Source: Phycicoccus sonneratiae (lineage in GTDB: Bacteria; Actinomycetota; Actinomycetes; Actinomycetales; Dermatophilaceae). Taken from it: DNA of 64,000 bases. The translations under genes were made by a program, and so were the position numbers. Below, in pieces: positions 61,193-64,000 of this stretch. The notes beneath the pieces were generated by a model, which saw nothing but the letters and a program-made list of their open reading frames with translations, was not told the origin of the DNA and did not search any database. Within the stretch, counting starts at the first letter, position 1. Each line of letters starts with the position of its first letter. The stretch spans positions 62,001 through 126,000 of the forward strand of contig NZ_JAFDVD010000009.1 in NCBI RefSeq assembly GCF_016887965.1. Direction: 5' to 3'.

Positions 61193-61644
61193 CGGCCCTG
61201 CTCCGGGGTGTCGGAGGGCTCGTCGTAGACGGGCAGGCGCGCGGTGCGCATGGCGCGGTAGGCGAAGGCCTGCCAGGCCAGGGTGACGACGAGGGCGGTG
61301 ACCGCGAGGGCCGTCCCGTCGACCCACGAGGCGCTGCGGAAGACGATGAAGAAGACGAGCAGCGCGAGCACCTGAGCGAGGTAGACGGCCATCGCGACGG
61401 CGAGGAACGCGTGCGGGCTGGCGCTGCGGACGAGCCGGCTGAGCAGGAACATCCCCGAGGCGTAGAACGCGACGGAGACGGCGAGGCCGAGCAGGCTGCC
61501 GGGGACGGAGTCCAGGCCCCGGACGACACCGAGGACGAGGACCGCGAGCGCACCGGCGACGCTGGCCGGGACGAGGGCCCCGCGGAGCATGACCGCGAAC
61601 GGCGCGCCGGCGGTGACGGCGGGGTTCTCGGTGCGGTCGGTCAT
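61189..61644 (-). CDS. AtpI-like membrane protein
   Basis: This 151-residue protein has four hydrophobic segments (for example ASVAGALAVLVLGVVRG, AFLAVAMAVYLAQVLALLVF and ALAVTALVVTLAWQAFAYRA). Its position before atpB is that of AtpI, thought to help c-ring assembly or magnesium uptake. The sequence is too variable for a firm family call. It begins 57 bases from a perfect CRP-type site. Confidence 0.8.
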   Translation of the reverse strand: MTDRTENPAVTAGAPFAVMLRGALVPASVAGALAVLVLGVVRGLDSVPGSLLGLAVSVAFYASGMFLLSRLVRSASPHAFLAVAMAVYLAQVLALLVFFIVFRSASWVDGTALAVTALVVTLAWQAFAYRAMRTARLPVYDEPSDTPEQGR

Positions 61645-61690
61645 CTGCGATCGGCCTCTTCGGTGGTCGTGGCGGAAGCACTCCGTGACG

Positions 61691-61712
61691 GCTTGTGAAA
61701 GTTATCACAAGC
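61691..61712. promoter_or_regulatory. Perfect CRP/GlxR-type site upstream of the atp operon
   Basis: GCTTGTGA and TCACAAGC are exact complements separated by 6 bases, containing the full CRP-family consensus TGTGA-N6-TCACA. The spacer is AT-rich and may include the -10 region. The site is 47 bases before the AtpI-like ATG in a 92-base gap, so it most likely controls the whole ATP synthase operon. Confidence 0.75.
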
Positions 61713-61736
61713 GCTGCGGGGCAGCAAAAGTGCAGG

Positions 61737-63131
61737 TCAGACCCGTCGGGCGAGGACCACCCACACGGTGCGGACGATGATCTCGAGGTCGAGCACGGGC
61801 GACCAGTTGACGAGGTACTGCAGGTCGTAGCCGAGCTTGTACTCGGCGTCGGTGTGGTATCGCCCGTGGATCTGGGCGAGGCCGGTGAGCCCCGGCGGCA
61901 CCTCGTGGCGGCGGGTGTACCCGGCGATCTCCTTCTCGAAGCCGGCCGTGAGCTCGGGGCGCTCTGGCCGCGGCCCGACGACCGACATCCGCCCGGTGAG
62001 GATGTGAAGGATCTGCGGCAGCTCGTCGGCCCGGGTCGCCCGGACCCACCGGCACGCGGGGATGACCCGCGGGTCGGCCGTGCCGGTCGACAGCTGCGCA
62101 CCGCCCTCGGCCTCGGCGTCGAGGCGCATCGTGCGGAACTTGACCATCTCGAAGGTCTCTCCCCCGACCCCGACGCGGGTCTGCCGGAACAGCAGGGGCC
62201 GGCCGGCGACGACGAGCTGGTGCAGCGCCGTGCCGCCGAGCAGGAGGAGCCACACCGGAGCGGTGAGGACGACGAGCAGTAGGTCGAGCAGCCGCTTGAA
62301 GTGCCGCTGCGAGGCGGCCATCGTCTGCGGCATGAGGAGGACGAACGGCAGCCCGGCCACCTCGCGCAGCCGGTCGAGGCCGAACAGCGTCTCGCGACCG
62401 CCGACCCGCAGCAGCACCGTGGCGTCACGCTGGTCGAGCCGGCCGATGGTCCGCGGGTACCAGTCGTCGAGCCAGGCCGCGGTGAGGAGGAGGACGTCGG
62501 TGGCGCGGGTGCGCTCGACAGCGTCGACGACGGCCAGGGGGTCGTCGACCTCCCCGACGACCTCGATGGCCGACGCGTTGGCGCGCAGGTGCTCGCGGGC
62601 CAGCTCGATGTCGGCGGCGACGCCGGCGAGCACGACGCGTGGGGGTCCCTCGCGCCGGGTGCGCATCCAGTGCACGATCGCCCGGTTGATCGCCACCGCG
62701 ACGCCCGCGAGGACGATGACCGCGACGAGGTTGGTGATGGGGAACGGCAGGGCCCGGCCGATGGAGGACCCGCGCTGGCGCAGCAGGCCGCCGAGCGCGA
62801 GGTTGAGGAGGGCGACGAAGCTGCCGGCGGCGAGCGAGAGCCGGGCGGCCTTGGGCAGCACCGCCGCTCCCCCGAGCCGCGGCTCGCGCTCGTAGAGGCC
62901 GCCGAAGTAGTACGCGACGAGGAAGATCAGCGTCGAGACCGAGAACGACACCGAGTACGCGGCGAGCGGGTACGTGGGCCACGGAGGGAGGCCGTTGCGC
63001 ACGAGCATCGTGCCGACCGCGAGCCCGAGGACGGCCAGCCCGTCGAGCAGCATGACGAGCCGGAACCCGCGGCGGTTCAGCCGGGTGAGCAGGCGCGGCT
63101 CGGGCTGGCTCGCGGGCGACGGATCGGACAC
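61737..63131 (-). CDS. Polyprenyl-phosphate sugar phosphotransferase (exopolysaccharide type)
   Basis: This 464-residue protein has four to five N-terminal membrane helices, a Rossmann-like CoA-binding domain near 165-255 (VVLAGVAADIELAREHL), a further helix, and a C-terminal bacterial sugar transferase domain with KRLLDLLLVVLTAP, FRQTRVGVGGETFEMVKFRT and LPQILHILTGRMSVVGPRPE. It starts surface polysaccharide synthesis by moving a sugar 1-phosphate to a lipid carrier; the sugar is unknown. It starts with GTG. It lies between glyA and the atp operon on the same strand. Confidence 0.9.
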   Translation of the reverse strand: MSDPSPASQPEPRLLTRLNRRGFRLVMLLDGLAVLGLAVGTMLVRNGLPPWPTYPLAAYSVSFSVSTLIFLVAYYFGGLYEREPRLGGAAVLPKAARLSLAAGSFVALLNLALGGLLRQRGSSIGRALPFPITNLVAVIVLAGVAVAINRAIVHWMRTRREGPPRVVLAGVAADIELAREHLRANASAIEVVGEVDDPLAVVDAVERTRATDVLLLTAAWLDDWYPRTIGRLDQRDATVLLRVGGRETLFGLDRLREVAGLPFVLLMPQTMAASQRHFKRLLDLLLVVLTAPVWLLLLGGTALHQLVVAGRPLLFRQTRVGVGGETFEMVKFRTMRLDAEAEGGAQLSTGTADPRVIPACRWVRATRADELPQILHILTGRMSVVGPRPERPELTAGFEKEIAGYTRRHEVPPGLTGLAQIHGRYHTDAEYKLGYDLQYLVNWSPVLDLEIIVRTVWVVLARRV

Positions 63132-63152
63132 GGTGGCGGTGGTCCCCCGCGG

Positions 63153-64000
63153 TCAGGCGGTGGGTCGCGGGTAGGCCGGGAAGGCCTCGACGAGCTCGGT
63201 GACCTGTGCCCGCACCTCGCGCGAGACCGCGTGCTCGGGGTCGGCGTCGCCGTCGACGACCGCCCGCGCGATGAGCGCGCCGACGGTGCGCATCTCGTCC
63301 TCGCCCATGCCCTGGGTCGTGACGCAGGGGGTGCCGACCCGGATGCCGGAGGCGATGTTCGGCTTCTGCGGGTCGAACGGGATGGCGTTCTTGTTGAGCG
63401 TGATGCCGGCCGCGTCGCTGCGGGCCTCGGCGTCGACGCCGGTGACGAGCACGCCCTGGAGGTCGTGCAGGCTCAGGTGGGTGTCGGTGCCACCGGTCGT
63501 CGGGCGGATGCCCTTCTCGCCGAGCGCCTCGGCGAGGACCTTGGCGTTGGCGACGACCTGCTGCGTGTACGCCGCGTACTCGGGGGTCGCGCACTCCTTG
63601 AAGTTCACGGCCTTCGCGGCGATCGTGTGCATCTGCGGGCCGCCCTGCATCATCGGGAAGACGGCCTTGTCGATGGCGGCGGCGTGCTGTTCCTTGCAGA
63701 CGATCGCGCCGGAGCGCGGGCCGCGCAGCACCTTGTGGGTCGTGAACGACACGACGTCGGCGTGCGGCACCGGGCTGGGGATCGCGCCACCGGCCACGAG
63801 GCCGATGAAGTGCGCGGCGTCGACCCAGAAGATCGCCCCGACCTCGTCGGCGATGGCCCGGAAGCGGGCGAAGTCGATGAGCCGCGGGATGGCCGAGCCG
63901 CCGGCGAGGATGACCTTGGGCCGGTGCTCCTTGGCGAGCCGCTCGACCTCGGCGTAGTCGATGTCCTCGGTGTCCTTGTCGACGCCGTAGTGCACCGCGT
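63153..64000 (-). CDS. glyA: Serine hydroxymethyltransferase, 3' part
   Basis: GlyA converts serine and tetrahydrofolate to glycine and methylene-tetrahydrofolate. The visible C-terminal part, about 280 residues, contains the pyridoxal-phosphate lysine motif VVSFTTHKVLRGPRSG, the DAAHFIGLVAGG loop and RVGTPCVTTQGMGE. The reading frame stays open to the right edge of the window, so the start lies outside. It is 21 bases upstream of the sugar transferase gene. Confidence 0.95.
   Translation of the reverse strand, partial: AVHYGVDKDTEDIDYAEVERLAKEHRPKVILAGGSAIPRLIDFARFRAIADEVGAIFWVDAAHFIGLVAGGAIPSPVPHADVVSFTTHKVLRGPRSGAIVCKEQHAAAIDKAVFPMMQGGPQMHTIAAKAVNFKECATPEYAAYTQQVVANAKVLAEALGEKGIRPTTGGTDTHLSLHDLQGVLVTGVDAEARSDAAGITLNKNAIPFDPQKPNIASGIRVGTPCVTTQGMGEDEMRTVGALIARAVVDGDADPEHAVSREVRAQVTELVEAFPAYPRPTA

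Overview
The window is very GC-rich chromosomal DNA with short intergenic gaps, GTG starts and many ATGA/GTGA gene overlaps. A GlgE-type glycogen pathway, NucS mismatch repair, an actinobacterial ATP synthase operon (DUF2550 gene after atpC) and leaderless TANNNT promoters point to an actinobacterium. Intrasporangiaceae or a close relative is my guess, not something the sequence proves. No tRNA, rRNA, CRISPR array, insertion sequence or prophage is visible. No stretch longer than 300 bases lacks a gene; the largest gaps are 18405-18615 and 33269-33467.

Layout. 94-10155: glycogen and trehalose block (glgP; then glgE, treS, mak and glgB overlapping in one operon). 10177-10264: two hairpin repeats. 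10270-12393: sulfur-relay set (quinone reductase-like flavoprotein, DsrC-like and DsrE-like proteins). 12510-14174: pgm. 14255-20168: a large BTAD/ATPase regulator, a hemerythrin protein, an NmrA-like protein and an orphan Hcp. 20178-24798: a little-understood run encoding a thioredoxin-fold/TPR protein, two esterases, an ATP-grasp protein and a DUF1697 protein. 24842-27156: lipoprotein, membrane protein and MarR regulator. 27229-30521: HAD mutase and GH65 phosphorylase. 30502-33268: meaB, thiolase and acyl-CoA epimerase. 33468-36766: a membrane protein and a Tat-exported glucoamylase-like protein. 36919-39546: ccr and a permease. 39565-46788: zinc-binding protein, FAD/GcvT fusion, a palindrome-flanked AbiEi/endonuclease-like gene, a sigma/anti-sigma-like pair, and a duplicated hydroxyacyl-CoA dehydrogenase. 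46891-52033: membrane protein, nucS, PfpI, ecm, STAS and a cobalamin adenosyltransferase. 52050-53476: a toxin-antitoxin-like pair. 53540-61644: DUF2550 and the ATP synthase operon. 61737-64000: a sugar transferase and the 3' part of glyA.

Two metabolic themes stand out. TreS, maltokinase, GlgE and GlgB convert trehalose to branched alpha-glucan; GlgP and Pgm recover it; GH65 plus the HAD mutase probably add a disaccharide-phosphorolysis branch. Separately, thiolase, hydroxybutyryl-CoA dehydrogenase, crotonyl-CoA carboxylase/reductase (CO2-pocket residues intact), ethylmalonyl-CoA mutase, epimerase, a MeaB chaperone and a cobalamin adenosyltransferase are scattered over about 22 kb. Together they make a strong case for an ethylmalonyl-CoA pathway for C2 assimilation.

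The less-described items are: a 40-codon ORF coupled at both ends between atpI and atpB; a perfect CRP-type site before the atp operon; palindromes on both sides of the endonuclease-like gene; the HTH/nucleotidyltransferase pair with its own low-GC palindromic promoter; a homopolymer tract inside the DUF2550 gene; and a probable CTG start for meaB.
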